From NCBI GenBank assembly GCA_026184775.1, contig JANCYW010000006.1, forward strand, positions 456,558-520,557: 64,000 nt of DNA, given 5' to 3'. A program made the position numbers and the translations under genes. This document shows, in pieces, positions 47,943 to 57,405 of this stretch (position 1 is its first letter; the number at the start of each line of letters is the position of its first letter). Under the pieces are notes generated by a model that had not been told where the DNA came from, made no database searches, and saw nothing but the letters and a program-made list of their open reading frames with translations. This DNA comes from Cyanidium caldarium. Taxonomy: Eukaryota; Rhodophyta; Bangiophyceae; Cyanidiales; Cyanidiaceae.

Positions 47943-48757
47943 ACCCCCCGTGCTCTTCTACGCCCAGCCGCTCCGGTGCTTCGTCGTCCTCCGCGTCTCT
48001 TCGTCGGTGCGACAGCGCCCGGGTAGCGATGGAAACGAGCGTCTCCTCCCCTCGACTCGCTGTTCGGGGCGTTCGTTCCCGATCTGCCGCATGCGGTCCG
48101 CACTGTGCACCGGCACCACGCAGCTTTCGCTGTGTTGTGCGGTGTGCCCACTCGTACCGCACCCTATCACGCTGCGCACCCGCCGCGACGCTCGCGCTCT
48201 GGTTGGCGGGAAGCACCGACCGACCTGTCGGACTCACCGCAGACTTGTGCCGGACGCACCCAATCCTAGGAAAAGCGCGTTCCGTCACCCCCAATGGTTC
48301 GGCTGTTCACTGCGGGCGTCCTGATGGACCGAACACCGTGCGCTGTACTCGCCGTTCACACTCGACCGCGGTTGCGAAACCGCGCCTGCACGCGACCGGC
48401 GCCCGCGACATCGCGCCGAGATGTCCGGGCGCGCGCGAATCGGAAGGTGGCGAAATCGAGGCGCAAGGCAGGCGGATAGGGAGGGGAGAGAACAGAGGGC
48501 AGAGGGCGTGGAGTGATACTTGGCTGAGCGTGTTCGTCGAGGGAGGGATAGAGACGGCGGCGGGTGGTGGAATGTGTAGCCACTGTTTTTTTGCGTCGGA
48601 CACGCGCGGCTGCGGGTGGGACTTTGGGAGGGAAATCCTCCACCGAAACAATTACCGTGGAGAATGGACGCCTGTTCAAAGTACAGTTCCAAGCCTGGCA
48701 TGGGCATCAAGAGATAATCCTTCAGACGACCACTTCTTACACCGTGCAGGTACATAT
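47943..48757. other. 815 bp intergenic region, with an AT-richer segment
   Basis: Between the start of the ESRP-like gene and the stop of the aldo-keto reductase. The left part is GC-rich promoter-like sequence with TTGGCGGGAAG at 48203-48213. The right part (about 48620-48757) is clearly AT-richer than its surroundings and is open in one plus-strand frame (residues such as TITVENGRLFKVQ), but I do not recognise a protein. No RNA gene was recognised. Confidence 0.5.
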
Positions 48758-49639
48758 CTACGCGGAGGTAGTGCTGGCGATGCCATCCAGTTGCTCCAAC
48801 GCATCGTCCGGCAGGTGTAGCTCGGCGGCTGCCAGATTCTCCCGCAGATGCGCTTCCGACGAAGTGCCGGGAATGATCAAGATGTTGGGCGAGCGGCGCA
48901 GCAGCCAAGCCAGCGCCACCTGCATGGGCGTGGCGCCGAGGCGCTGGGCGACGTCGGACAGGGTGGACGACTGCAGCGGGCTCCAAGCGCCGCCCAGCGG
49001 AAAGTACGGCACGTAGGCGATGCCGTCGCCAGCGAGTTGGTCGATCAGCGTGTCGTCGGCGCGATTCGCCAGGTTGTAGTGGTTCTGCACGCAGACGATA
49101 TTGCAGATGCCGCGCGCCTCGGCCACTTGGGTGGGCGTGACGTTGCTCAGTCCGATATGACGTATCAGGCCTTGACGCTGCAGGTCGACCAGCACGCTGA
49201 GCGGCTTCGCGAGCGATCCCTCGGCCGGTTTCATCACATCAAACATGAGGCGCAAGTTGACCACATCCAGGGAGTGGAGACCCAGATGCTGCAGGTTGTC
49301 GTGCACTGCCTGCGTGAGCTCTTCACGCGAAAACGCCGGCAGCCACGATCCGTCGGTGCCGCGGCGACAGCCCACTTTGGTGACGATGACCAGGTCGTCC
49401 GGGTAGGGCGTCAGCGCCTCGCGGATCAGCTCGTTGACCACGTACGGACCGTAGTAATCGCTGGTGTCGATATGGTTCACGCCAGAGGCCACGGCCTTGC
49501 GCAACACCGCAAGCGCCGCGTCGCGATCCTTGGGCGGGCCGAACACCCCCGGGCCGGCCAATTGCATGGCACCGTAGCCGAGCCTCCTCACCGTGCGGTC
49601 GCCCAGCGGGAACGCGCCAGCTCGATCGACACGGGACAT
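48758..49639 (-). CDS. aldo-keto reductase, bacterial YdbC-like
   Basis: A 293-residue NADPH-dependent oxidoreductase of the aldo-keto reductase superfamily. Visible landmarks are RRLGYGAMQLAG, the catalytic Asp and Tyr in IDTSDYYGPY, the catalytic Lys in VTKVG, QNHYNLANR and the nucleotide-binding end IPGTSSEAHLREN. The position where most members have the catalytic His reads VVNLRL, as I recall for the E. coli YdbC subgroup. There is no targeting peptide, so it is probably cytosolic. The substrate is unknown; a carbonyl detoxification or pyridoxal reductase role is possible. It is divergent from the NmrA-type reductase with ~350 bp between starts; both look bacterial in type. Confidence 0.88.
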   Translation of the reverse strand: MSRVDRAGAFPLGDRTVRRLGYGAMQLAGPGVFGPPKDRDAALAVLRKAVASGVNHIDTSDYYGPYVVNELIREALTPYPDDLVIVTKVGCRRGTDGSWLPAFSREELTQAVHDNLQHLGLHSLDVVNLRLMFDVMKPAEGSLAKPLSVLVDLQRQGLIRHIGLSNVTPTQVAEARGICNIVCVQNHYNLANRADDTLIDQLAGDGIAYVPYFPLGGAWSPLQSSTLSDVAQRLGATPMQVALAWLLRRSPNILIIPGTSSEAHLRENLAAAELHLPDDALEQLDGIASTTSA

Positions 49640-49987
49640 TGGATGGGTGATTCGTTAGGATCGCGAAGTAATTGGGCAGGATACGTGCACGCTGTGTGGA
49701 TGACGTACCACCGCGGCCACTTTCGACACCGAGCACGTGGAAGCGCAAAGGAGAGGCGACCGTCTGGCGGCCCACTCTGGCAGCTTTACGGAAACGATGG
49801 GAGACGAATGTTTCCGTCTGCCGTCCGGACCGATCTCTGGCAAGCGAGGTTTCCGCAGCGTGGATGCGGTCGCGAGCGCGGCTGAAAACGGTAAGTCGAT
49901 GAGGAGGATGTCGTTGTTCCAGTGCTCCGCTTCGACTCGTCTCACGCACAATCAATACGCATTAACAAGTATTTAGACTATCAAAAC
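49640..49987. promoter_or_regulatory. divergent promoter region of the two reductase genes
   Basis: About 348 bp shared between the aldo-keto reductase and the NmrA-type reductase. The right end (about 49930-49987) is AT-rich, including a stretch ending just before the ATG at 49988. No gene is recognised. Co-expression of the pair is an inference from the layout. Confidence 0.45.
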
Positions 49988-50851
49988 ATGTTCTTCGTTG
50001 CAGGCATCACCGGGAACGTGGGCGGCGCGACCGCACGGCAGCTGCTCGATAAGGGCCACCGCGTGCGCGCGCTGGTGCGCGACCCGGTCAAAGCTTCTCA
50101 GTGGTCACAGGAGGGTGTGGAGATTGTGCAGGGCGATTTCAAAGATGCCAACGCCGTTGCCGCGGCGCTGCAGGGCGTTGAGGGTGCGTACCTGATGCTG
50201 CCGCCGTATCTCGGGCAGGATGCGGCATACACAGAGACCAAGGCCATGATCGCCAGCTTCCGTGAGGCGCTACAAAAGACACCACCGCCGCGCCTGGTGT
50301 TGCTGTCCTCGATCGGATCGGATAGGGAGAGCGGCGTGGGACCCATCACGCAGACGCATCTGCTGGAGGAGGCCATGGCCGACTTGCCTTTCCCGATCGC
50401 CTACATCCGGGCGGCCGCTTTTGTGGAGAACTACATGTACGCGCTCAAGGCGGCGGCTTCCACCGGGTACTTGGACACCTTTTGGACGCCGACGGATCGC
50501 CCCGTACCGGTGATTGGTACGGTGGATATCGGCCGCGAGGTGGCCCGTCTGCTGATTGGCGGCTGGAGCGGCAAGAAGATCGTGGAGCTGGGCACGCGCA
50601 CCAGCGCCGACGACCTCGCGCGTGCCCTCAGCCAAGTGTTGGGCCGCTCGGTGCAGGCGCGTGCCGTTCCCCGCGAACAGTGGACGGAAGCGTTCAGGGC
50701 GATTGGTTTGCCTCCGAATGGAATTGCAGCCTACACGGAGATGGTGGACGGCTGCAACTCGGGGTGGATTGATTTCGGCGCGCCTGGCGCCGAGCTGGCT
50801 CCCGCCACCACCACTCCCGAAGAGGTGTTTGCACAGGTGATGAAAAAGTGA
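49988..50851 (+). CDS. NmrA-type NAD(P)-binding reductase
   Basis: A 287-residue atypical short-chain dehydrogenase of the NmrA/HSCARG and quinone-reductase-like group. The N-terminal Rossmann motif is GITGNVGGATARQLL, followed by RVRALVRDP, DFKDANAVAAAL, and LVLLSSIGSD. The usual YxxxK catalytic pair is absent, as expected for this group, which often senses or reduces quinones using NADPH. The sequence is compact and without leader, like bacterial homologues. The ATG at 49988 is chosen because it places the glycine motif 5 residues from the start; an in-frame ATG at 49922 is unlikely. The gene pairs divergently with the aldo-keto reductase. Confidence 0.87.
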   Translation: MFFVAGITGNVGGATARQLLDKGHRVRALVRDPVKASQWSQEGVEIVQGDFKDANAVAAALQGVEGAYLMLPPYLGQDAAYTETKAMIASFREALQKTPPPRLVLLSSIGSDRESGVGPITQTHLLEEAMADLPFPIAYIRAAAFVENYMYALKAAASTGYLDTFWTPTDRPVPVIGTVDIGREVARLLIGGWSGKKIVELGTRTSADDLARALSQVLGRSVQARAVPREQWTEAFRAIGLPPNGIAAYTEMVDGCNSGWIDFGAPGAELAPATTTPEEVFAQVMKK

Positions 50852-51004
50852 GGGGAGAAACGATTCGGACCGGTTCTCTGTTCTCTGTTCTTCTTTACCC
50901 TTCCAGAACCTTCGACCCGTTTCCATCTCGCACCGCCGCTGTCGCCCCTGACGGTCGGCCGTTTCTGCACCTCTCCCGACTGCCGTCTACCTTTCACCGC
51001 CACC

Positions 51005-51577
51005 ATGACCGCCGCCGCGCCCATTTCTGAACCGGAAGTCATGCTCGACTTTGAAAAGTACACCGGCCTGGCTGAGATCGAGCGCGATGACCGTGAGGCG
51101 CCCGGCAAAGACACCGACATCTGCCAGGCGTGGCTGGCGGGGCGCTGCGAGCGCGGCGACCTGTGTCAGTATCGCCACTCGCGCTCCCGATCGCTCATCG
51201 TCTGCAAGCACTGGCTGCGTGGACTGTGCAAAAAGGGCATCGAGTGCGAGTTTGTGCACCGATTCGAGCTGGATCGCATGCCCGAGTGCTTCTTCTTCAG
51301 TCGATACGGCGAGTGCACCAACGACGAGTGCATGTATCGCCACGTGACTGCCGACGCGCGTCGCATGGAGTGCCCATTTTACGCGCGCGGTTTCTGTAAG
51401 CACGGACCGCGCTGTCGATACAAACACGTCCGGCGCGTGCCCTGTGCGAATTACCTGCTGGGGTTCTGTGCCGACGGGCCGTCGTGTCGCTTCGGCCACC
51501 CGCGATTCGAGATCGACCTGCAGCGCGTGCTGCAGGAGGCAGAACGCTTCGGCGACCGCAGCGTCTCCTGGCGATAG
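51005..51577 (+). CDS. CPSF30: CPSF30/Yth1, CCCH zinc-finger polyadenylation factor
   Basis: A 190-residue subunit of the cleavage and polyadenylation specificity factor that recognises the AAUAAA-type signal. Five CCCH fingers are intact between residues ~38 and 168: four with C-x7-C-x5-C-x3-H spacing and the third with C-x8-C-x4-C-x3-H, exactly as in CPSF30/Yth1. The C-terminal zinc knuckle of animal CPSF4 is absent, so it is like yeast Yth1. The start at 51005 precedes an acidic leader with a conserved FDFEKY-like segment (LDFEKYTGLAEI). It is convergent with NOT1 (125 bp). Symplekin of the same complex is at 24-28 kb. Confidence 0.95.
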   Translation: MTAAAPISEPEVMLDFEKYTGLAEIERDDREAPGKDTDICQAWLAGRCERGDLCQYRHSRSRSLIVCKHWLRGLCKKGIECEFVHRFELDRMPECFFFSRYGECTNDECMYRHVTADARRMECPFYARGFCKHGPRCRYKHVRRVPCANYLLGFCADGPSCRFGHPRFEIDLQRVLQEAERFGDRSVSWR

Positions 51578-51702
51578 GGATGGCGAATGCCGTGGCGCCA
51601 ACGGGTGGGAACGCGGTGGGGCGCGCCACGAATATCACCGATTCGATCCCGTAAAGCTACTCCCCCTCCTCTACATCCCAGACTGCATGCCGCTTCACGC
51701 TT

Positions 51703-54700
51703 TTACGACAGCGCGGGGCCCAGATGGCTCCCGCCGCCCGGCAACGGCAACTCGGCCACGCCCGCCGCACCCACCGTGTGTAGCGCGGCGGCGCGCGAGT
51801 CGGCCGCGCCCAAACACGTCTTGGCCACGTTGTCCATCAGGCGCTCAATCTCGGGCGCCGCGTGCACAAACTCGCTCTGCCAGAATCCGTACTCCCGGTT
51901 GCGAATAATCTCCAGAAACACCACCAACAGTCCCCACGGGTGCGGGCGCGCCGCGAACAGCCGCTCGATGAGCACGCGCGCCACCTGCTCGCGCACCACC
52001 GCATTGCCGTGCTTGAACAGATACAGCAGCACCGTGGAAAAGTACGCGGTGTAGGCGTTGGGGTAGCGCACGTGGTTGGCCACCGCCGACAGCAGCAGAT
52101 AGCCGCCCTCCTCGTCCAGCTCGTGCAGCAGGCGCATGAACACGTTCAGGTGGGGCACTTCGGGGCGCGCCTGCACCGCCAGCTGCCCCACGTACAGCAC
52201 CAGCGCATTCACCACGGGCACCGCGTACGCGCCGCTGCCGTCCGCGCGCTGCAACCGATGGCGCAAGTTGAGCTCGAAAGCGTCGGGCGCGCCCAACTTC
52301 AAATACTCGTCCAGCACCGGCCGCAAGTCGTGGTGTGCCAGCGCCGCCTGCACGTTGACGTTCATGCGCGGCAGCGTGGTCGCCTTGGAGAGCGCGCTCA
52401 CGTTCAGATCGGGCGAGAACGGATCCGGCAGGCGCAACTTGGACGGAAACGCGCTCAAGACCAGATTGCGCAGTTGCACGCAGTGCGTCGGGATGCAATC
52501 GCACAGCGGGTACGCCGCCTCCACCAGCACCTCGGGAAAATCGTGCAACACCACCAGCAGCAACCGCAGCACGCCGTAATAGAACAGACGCACCGACGGA
52601 CTGAGCGGCTGACCGCGGCCGCTGGCCACCAGGAACGGCTGCAGAAACTCCAGCGCGTCCAGCAGCGAGCGCTGAAACGCCGGCCAGCCGGCCCGCTGCT
52701 TCGACAACAGCATGCGCGGCAGATAGTGGCGGCTGCACACCAGCTCCAACCAGCTGAAAGCGAATAGCGGCGCCGCCGTCGGGCGCACCGAGTGTACCGC
52801 CGCCGCCAGCGCCGCCAGCACCTGCGGGTGGGTAGTGGTGAGCTCCGACGGCGGCAGTGGGGCGCCGCCGAAATCGATGTCGCTCGACGAGTCCGGCGAC
52901 GACAGCTCCACCAGCAGATTGTGCAGGTAACGTGCGTGCGGGCGTGGATCGGCCACACTGCCGCTCAGCAGATGCTGCGCCGCCGCCGTCAGCGCCCAGT
53001 GCAGGCGGGTGACGCGCGCCGCCGCATCCAGGCCCGGTCGATACCGCAACAGCACGATTACCAGGCGCGCAAACGCGTCCACCACGTGATACGCCGGCGG
53101 TTGCGTGGTCTCCAGCGCCACGGCGGTGGCGGCCGGCAGCCACGACTCCAGCGGCACCACATTCAGCTGCTGCAAAAAGCCGGTAGCCGGCAAACGGGCG
53201 CTCAGTAGGCGAATCCACTCCTCCAGCAGCGCGCTCAGCTGCTCGCGGTTCAGCGCCGGGGCCACATCGGCCGACGAGCGCGGCAGCGGTGCTGACGGTG
53301 TGGCGGACGGCGGCGCCATGGGAAGCAGCGACGGCGAGGTCCCCGGCGCCACCTCGAAGCCGGCATGCTGCAGCGTCGCCCACAGCTCCGGAGGCGCGTC
53401 CTTCACCACCGCGCTACTGCTGTGGCACCAACGCGCCACCTCCGACTTGACCGGAGGCGACGACTCCGCCAGCAGCTGCAGCAGCACCACGTGCACCTCC
53501 ACGTAGAGGCGCAACCGGCACTCCAGCAGCCGCTGGAACACCTTGGCGGCGATCGATGCACACAGCTCGTCCATACCCTGCAACCGCCGAATGATCGCCG
53601 CGCACTGCTGCAACGACCGTTTGGCCTGCACCGAGGTGGTCACCGCGGCGTTGGCATCGTCGGCCACCTCCGCCTGCACGGCGCTGAGCAACAGCAGATA
53701 CGCCTGGGCGAACCGCTGCTCGGCCGCCTGGCTCACACCCGTTGGATCGCTCAACACGCCGCTGCCGCTGCCAGCAGCGACCGGCGCCTCCATCGCCGCG
53801 GCCGCCTCCCCGCCTCCGGCAACATTTGTCGTCGCCATGGCGGTGCGCGCCCCAAACTGCTCGTACAATGCAAACGGTGGCGACAGCAGCAGCTGCGGTG
53901 GCAGCGTCTGCTGGAACGGCGGTGGGGTGTACGGCAGCGGCATCGCCAGCGCATCCTCCACATCCCGCTGTGCCTTGTCCACCGCGCCGCGTTCGATAAT
54001 CGAACAGGCGGTGTCCAGATTCTCCGCCACGATGACCTGCGCGGCCTGCTCCACCGCGGCCGGCTCGGCGCCGGCGCCCGACAACAGCGTACGCACCAGA
54101 CTCAACATCGACGCGCGCAGCGGCTCCTTGCAAGTGACCAGCGCCAGACTGCCCGCCAGCAGGCGCGCCATCTGGTGCATGGCGTAACGCACGCGTTCCG
54201 CATCCGGCTCGCCGTGGAAATCCTTGCGGACCAGCTCGCGGGTGGTGATGCTGGCCACCGACGCGCTGCGCTCCACCACCGGTTGGATGATCTCGCGGAT
54301 GGCACGATCGATGGCCACCGGCACGGCGCGCTTCAGCGACGGCACCGAGTGGAAGATGCCCAGCGATGCGTTGATGACGATCTGCTGCGCCAAATTGGGG
54401 ATGACGGTGACGCCCTCGGCCATGGCCGCCGACTGCGCAGCCGCCTGCGCCGCCTGCGCGGCACTGTGCGGCGGCGCGCTGGCGGCAATCTGCAACGACA
54501 CGCCCAACGAATTCAGATCGAAAGCGGTAGCGGCACCCTTGGCCGCCGCCGCCGTCGCCCGGAACGGGGTCGCCTCGGCGGTCTCCAATGCGGTGTCGCC
54601 GGACGCGGAGGCCGACGAGGACGACGACGGCGGCGGCGCCAGGGCCCGCGTCGCCCCCTCTTTGTGGGTAAAGTCGGGGTTCTCGCGGCCGTACGGACGC

Positions 54701-57405
54701 ACCCGCGCACCCAGCAGCTGCGTGGCGTGGATGGAGCTCAGGTCGAAGCCGACATTCTTGCACAGCACCTCGATCTCGAACTTGAGGTTGAGCTTCAGTT
54801 CCGGCTGCTCGTACACCTCCTTGAGCAGGCCGAACACCGCCTGCAGCCACGGATTGGGCAGGCGGAACACCCGCGACGAGCGGCACGCGTCCAGGATCTT
54901 GCACACGAACGGGATCACTGCGATGAGCAGTGCGCTCTCGTAGGCACGCAGGATGAGCGCCTTGAGGTCGAGGTCGCGCTGCAGAATGGGACGGTTCTTG
55001 CCCAGCGTGAGCGCGCCGATCCACATACCCAGATTCTTCAACAACGAGCGCTCCGAGGTGGAGACGCGGATCTTGTCCGACTCGAGCAGCACGCGCACGT
55101 TCTCGTACGATTTGGTGAGCACCAGCGGTTGCAGCCGCGGCGCGTGCTCCAGAAACGCCAGGTAGGTGGCGTGAAAGTTGGGCTCGATCGACGCCCGCTT
55201 CACCACGATGTAGTGCGCCAGGTACTCCCAGTGGCGTTCCCGCACAAACGAGAAACACTCCTGCACCTTGCTGGCCATGATATCCGTGCTGAGGTTGTTG
55301 AAGATGAAGTGGATCTTGTCTTGGGTGGAGGCGTCCGGCACCGCCATCTTGCGGTGCTGTTCGCGCGACGCACTCAGCAGCGTGTCCAGCGTGTGCGCCG
55401 ATGAGATGCCGAACGGAGTGGTTGGCGGCGGCGGCGGCGGCGCCGACGACGACGCCGCGTCCAGCGGCGGCGAGGTGACCGCGGCGGGCGCCGGTGGCGG
55501 CAGCAGGGGCTCCGGCTCCGGCGCGGGCGCACTCAGGTCCAGGTGCGGTGCCACCTCGGCCGGCATCTTGTCGGAGGGTGCAGTCAGTCCGGATGCGCCG
55601 CCCAGAAAAGCGATCATCTCGGGCGCCGCCTGCCTCAAATGGGTCATCTGCAGCAGGTACGCGGTGTACTGCGGCCACTCCAGCAGGCGCTCCTTGAACA
55701 CGTTCACTGCGATGAGCCCGAACTTGAGCATCTTGTTGGGTGGCGTCTTGCGCAGCGCCTCCAAAATGTAACGCATGAGCAACGTGAACATGATCGACTG
55801 CGGCGCCACCAGCTCGTGCTGGATGAGGCCGCCGAACAGTTCCGCGGTGATGCGCAGCTCCCGATCCGGGTACTTGGGCAGGAAGCGGTACTCGTCCAGT
55901 AGGTTGTGGATGACGCAGCGCAGCAGCACCTCGTCGCGCTCGGCGCCCGAGTATTGCAGCTTCTTCAGCGCCTCGATGGCGTCCTCGTACGACAAACTAC
56001 CGGAGAAGACGCGCTGAAACAGCGAGTTGGCCTCCTCCTCGATATCCGCCGGGAACACCTCCTGCGCATCGCCCTCCTTGGCCGACGAGCGGCACAGCTG
56101 CTCCAGCTCCTCGCGCATGCTGTCGTTCATGAGGTTCACGTTCTCGGTCAGCACCTTGAGCATGGTGACGGTGGCCTCCAGTGACACCAGCGCCGTGGCG
56201 TCGCCGTGCGAAGTGCGCTCGCTCAGATAGTTCAGGCACGCCGCCAAAAACTCCGTCCCGTGCTCTTGCAGGCGATCTTTGAGCCACTTGCGCAAATTGA
56301 TGTACTCGCGGCGCGACGCCAACAGCGCCAGATCGATGGCAAACTCGTACGGCCGCACCACCGCCAGCGTCTCCGGCACCGCCTTCAAGTCCTGCGCCAC
56401 GTCCAGCAGGCGCGCCGCCGCGCTCTTCTCCCGCTGCCAGCACTGCATCGAGGCGCGTATCACCGAGGCGCGGTCACTCTGCCACACCCGCCGGATCACC
56501 ACCGCCGAGTTGGGGTTGCTGGTGCCGACCAGAAACGTGGGCAGCAGCGTGTCCAGCGCCTGCTCCCGTAGCGTCGCACTGCCCATCGAGGCCGGTTTGG
56601 GCACCTCCGCCAGCGCAGCCGCCAGCACCTCGGGCGCCTCGCGTATGCCCTGCTCCAGGGTGGCGTAGGCGATCGGCCGGTACGGCGTGTCGCCAAAGGC
56701 GAGCACGCTCTCCAGCAGCCGCACCGTGCCCCAGCGCTGGTAGGCGTCCAACTCGGTGATCATTTTGGCGGTCGACTGATGCAGGCCCTCGATGGGCGTT
56801 ATCGGTTGCAACGCCTCGTCGGCCGCGGACGTCGCAAACGCCAGGCGGCGGGTGCGCAAACCCCACGACAACATCGAGATCTGCGCCTCAGCGTTGGCGT
56901 ACAACTTCTCGGTGAGCACGTGCACCGGCAGCCCGTCACCCTGGATGATTTGCTGGTAAATAAAGCACAGGCACTCGATTTGCACCGCATCGACCAAAAA
57001 CACCGACTCGTCCTCGTCCTCGAGCAGTTGCCGCAGCACCGCGTCCAGCTGGCGCCGCACCGTCTCCGGCACCGCCGCCACCACGTCCCGCAGCGTGAAG
57101 CCGATCACCTCATCGTCGGCGACCGCACTGGCGTCGCTATCGAGAGAATCGCCGCCGGCACCGCCGGTTGCATGCGCCTCCAGCACCGCCGTCACCAACA
57201 CCCGCGCCGGCATCCGCAGCGGCGCGTCCACCACCGCAGCGCCCTCCAACCCTGCCGCTGCCGGCGCCTCCACACCATCACTGCTCTGCAGTTGCAGCAC
57301 CGCCCGCAGTGCTGCCGCCGCCGACGGTACATCCAGCGGCGGCAATCGGTTCAACACCTCGCCAAACGTGGCCACGCCCGAGCCGGCCCGGTTCGCTTTT
57401 CGCAT
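51703..57405 (-). CDS. NOT1: NOT1, scaffold of the CCR4-NOT deadenylase complex
   Basis: The 1900-residue scaffold that holds the CCR4 and CAF1 deadenylases and the other NOT subunits for mRNA poly(A) shortening. Recognisable parts, in order, are an N-terminal HEAT region, the MIF4G-like CAF1-binding part (DKIHFIFNNLSTDIMASKVQE, then PNFHATYLAFLE and ERSLLKNLGMWIGALTLGKNRP), a DUF3819/CN9BD-like region with YAMHQMARLLAGSLALVTCKEPLR, and the C-terminal NOT1 superfamily homology domain (LLVVLHDFPEVLVEAAYPLCDCIP, NLVLSAFPSKLRLPDPFSPDL, HVRYPNAYTAYFS). The ATG at 57405 gives an N-terminus close to the family; upstream codons to 57618 are Arg/Ser-rich. It is the longest gene here. Confidence 0.95.
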   Translation of the reverse strand: MRKANRAGSGVATFGEVLNRLPPLDVPSAAAALRAVLQLQSSDGVEAPAAAGLEGAAVVDAPLRMPARVLVTAVLEAHATGGAGGDSLDSDASAVADDEVIGFTLRDVVAAVPETVRRQLDAVLRQLLEDEDESVFLVDAVQIECLCFIYQQIIQGDGLPVHVLTEKLYANAEAQISMLSWGLRTRRLAFATSAADEALQPITPIEGLHQSTAKMITELDAYQRWGTVRLLESVLAFGDTPYRPIAYATLEQGIREAPEVLAAALAEVPKPASMGSATLREQALDTLLPTFLVGTSNPNSAVVIRRVWQSDRASVIRASMQCWQREKSAAARLLDVAQDLKAVPETLAVVRPYEFAIDLALLASRREYINLRKWLKDRLQEHGTEFLAACLNYLSERTSHGDATALVSLEATVTMLKVLTENVNLMNDSMREELEQLCRSSAKEGDAQEVFPADIEEEANSLFQRVFSGSLSYEDAIEALKKLQYSGAERDEVLLRCVIHNLLDEYRFLPKYPDRELRITAELFGGLIQHELVAPQSIMFTLLMRYILEALRKTPPNKMLKFGLIAVNVFKERLLEWPQYTAYLLQMTHLRQAAPEMIAFLGGASGLTAPSDKMPAEVAPHLDLSAPAPEPEPLLPPPAPAAVTSPPLDAASSSAPPPPPPTTPFGISSAHTLDTLLSASREQHRKMAVPDASTQDKIHFIFNNLSTDIMASKVQECFSFVRERHWEYLAHYIVVKRASIEPNFHATYLAFLEHAPRLQPLVLTKSYENVRVLLESDKIRVSTSERSLLKNLGMWIGALTLGKNRPILQRDLDLKALILRAYESALLIAVIPFVCKILDACRSSRVFRLPNPWLQAVFGLLKEVYEQPELKLNLKFEIEVLCKNVGFDLSSIHATQLLGARVRPYGRENPDFTHKEGATRALAPPPSSSSSASASGDTALETAEATPFRATAAAAKGAATAFDLNSLGVSLQIAASAPPHSAAQAAQAAAQSAAMAEGVTVIPNLAQQIVINASLGIFHSVPSLKRAVPVAIDRAIREIIQPVVERSASVASITTRELVRKDFHGEPDAERVRYAMHQMARLLAGSLALVTCKEPLRASMLSLVRTLLSGAGAEPAAVEQAAQVIVAENLDTACSIIERGAVDKAQRDVEDALAMPLPYTPPPFQQTLPPQLLLSPPFALYEQFGARTAMATTNVAGGGEAAAAMEAPVAAGSGSGVLSDPTGVSQAAEQRFAQAYLLLLSAVQAEVADDANAAVTTSVQAKRSLQQCAAIIRRLQGMDELCASIAAKVFQRLLECRLRLYVEVHVVLLQLLAESSPPVKSEVARWCHSSSAVVKDAPPELWATLQHAGFEVAPGTSPSLLPMAPPSATPSAPLPRSSADVAPALNREQLSALLEEWIRLLSARLPATGFLQQLNVVPLESWLPAATAVALETTQPPAYHVVDAFARLVIVLLRYRPGLDAAARVTRLHWALTAAAQHLLSGSVADPRPHARYLHNLLVELSSPDSSSDIDFGGAPLPPSELTTTHPQVLAALAAAVHSVRPTAAPLFAFSWLELVCSRHYLPRMLLSKQRAGWPAFQRSLLDALEFLQPFLVASGRGQPLSPSVRLFYYGVLRLLLVVLHDFPEVLVEAAYPLCDCIPTHCVQLRNLVLSAFPSKLRLPDPFSPDLNVSALSKATTLPRMNVNVQAALAHHDLRPVLDEYLKLGAPDAFELNLRHRLQRADGSGAYAVPVVNALVLYVGQLAVQARPEVPHLNVFMRLLHELDEEGGYLLLSAVANHVRYPNAYTAYFSTVLLYLFKHGNAVVREQVARVLIERLFAARPHPWGLLVVFLEIIRNREYGFWQSEFVHAAPEIERLMDNVAKTCLGAADSRAAALHTVGAAGVAELPLPGGGSHLGPALS

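Noticed and set aside
48203-48213. E2F-like TTGGCGGGAAG upstream of the ESRP-like gene
   Set aside because: A single partial match, expected a few times by chance in a window this GC-rich; the gene is not a typical E2F target.
48285-48986. 233-codon minus-strand frame overlapping the aldo-keto reductase 3' end
   Set aside because: It overlaps a well-conserved enzyme in another frame and has no recognisable domain.
53365-55404. Very long open frames on both strands inside NOT1 (about 680 codons plus strand, 750 codons minus strand shifted frame)
   Set aside because: They overlap conserved NOT1 coding sequence completely, have Arg/His/Gln or Gly/Ala/Arg-rich translations without motifs, and are expected when GC-rich third positions suppress stop codons.
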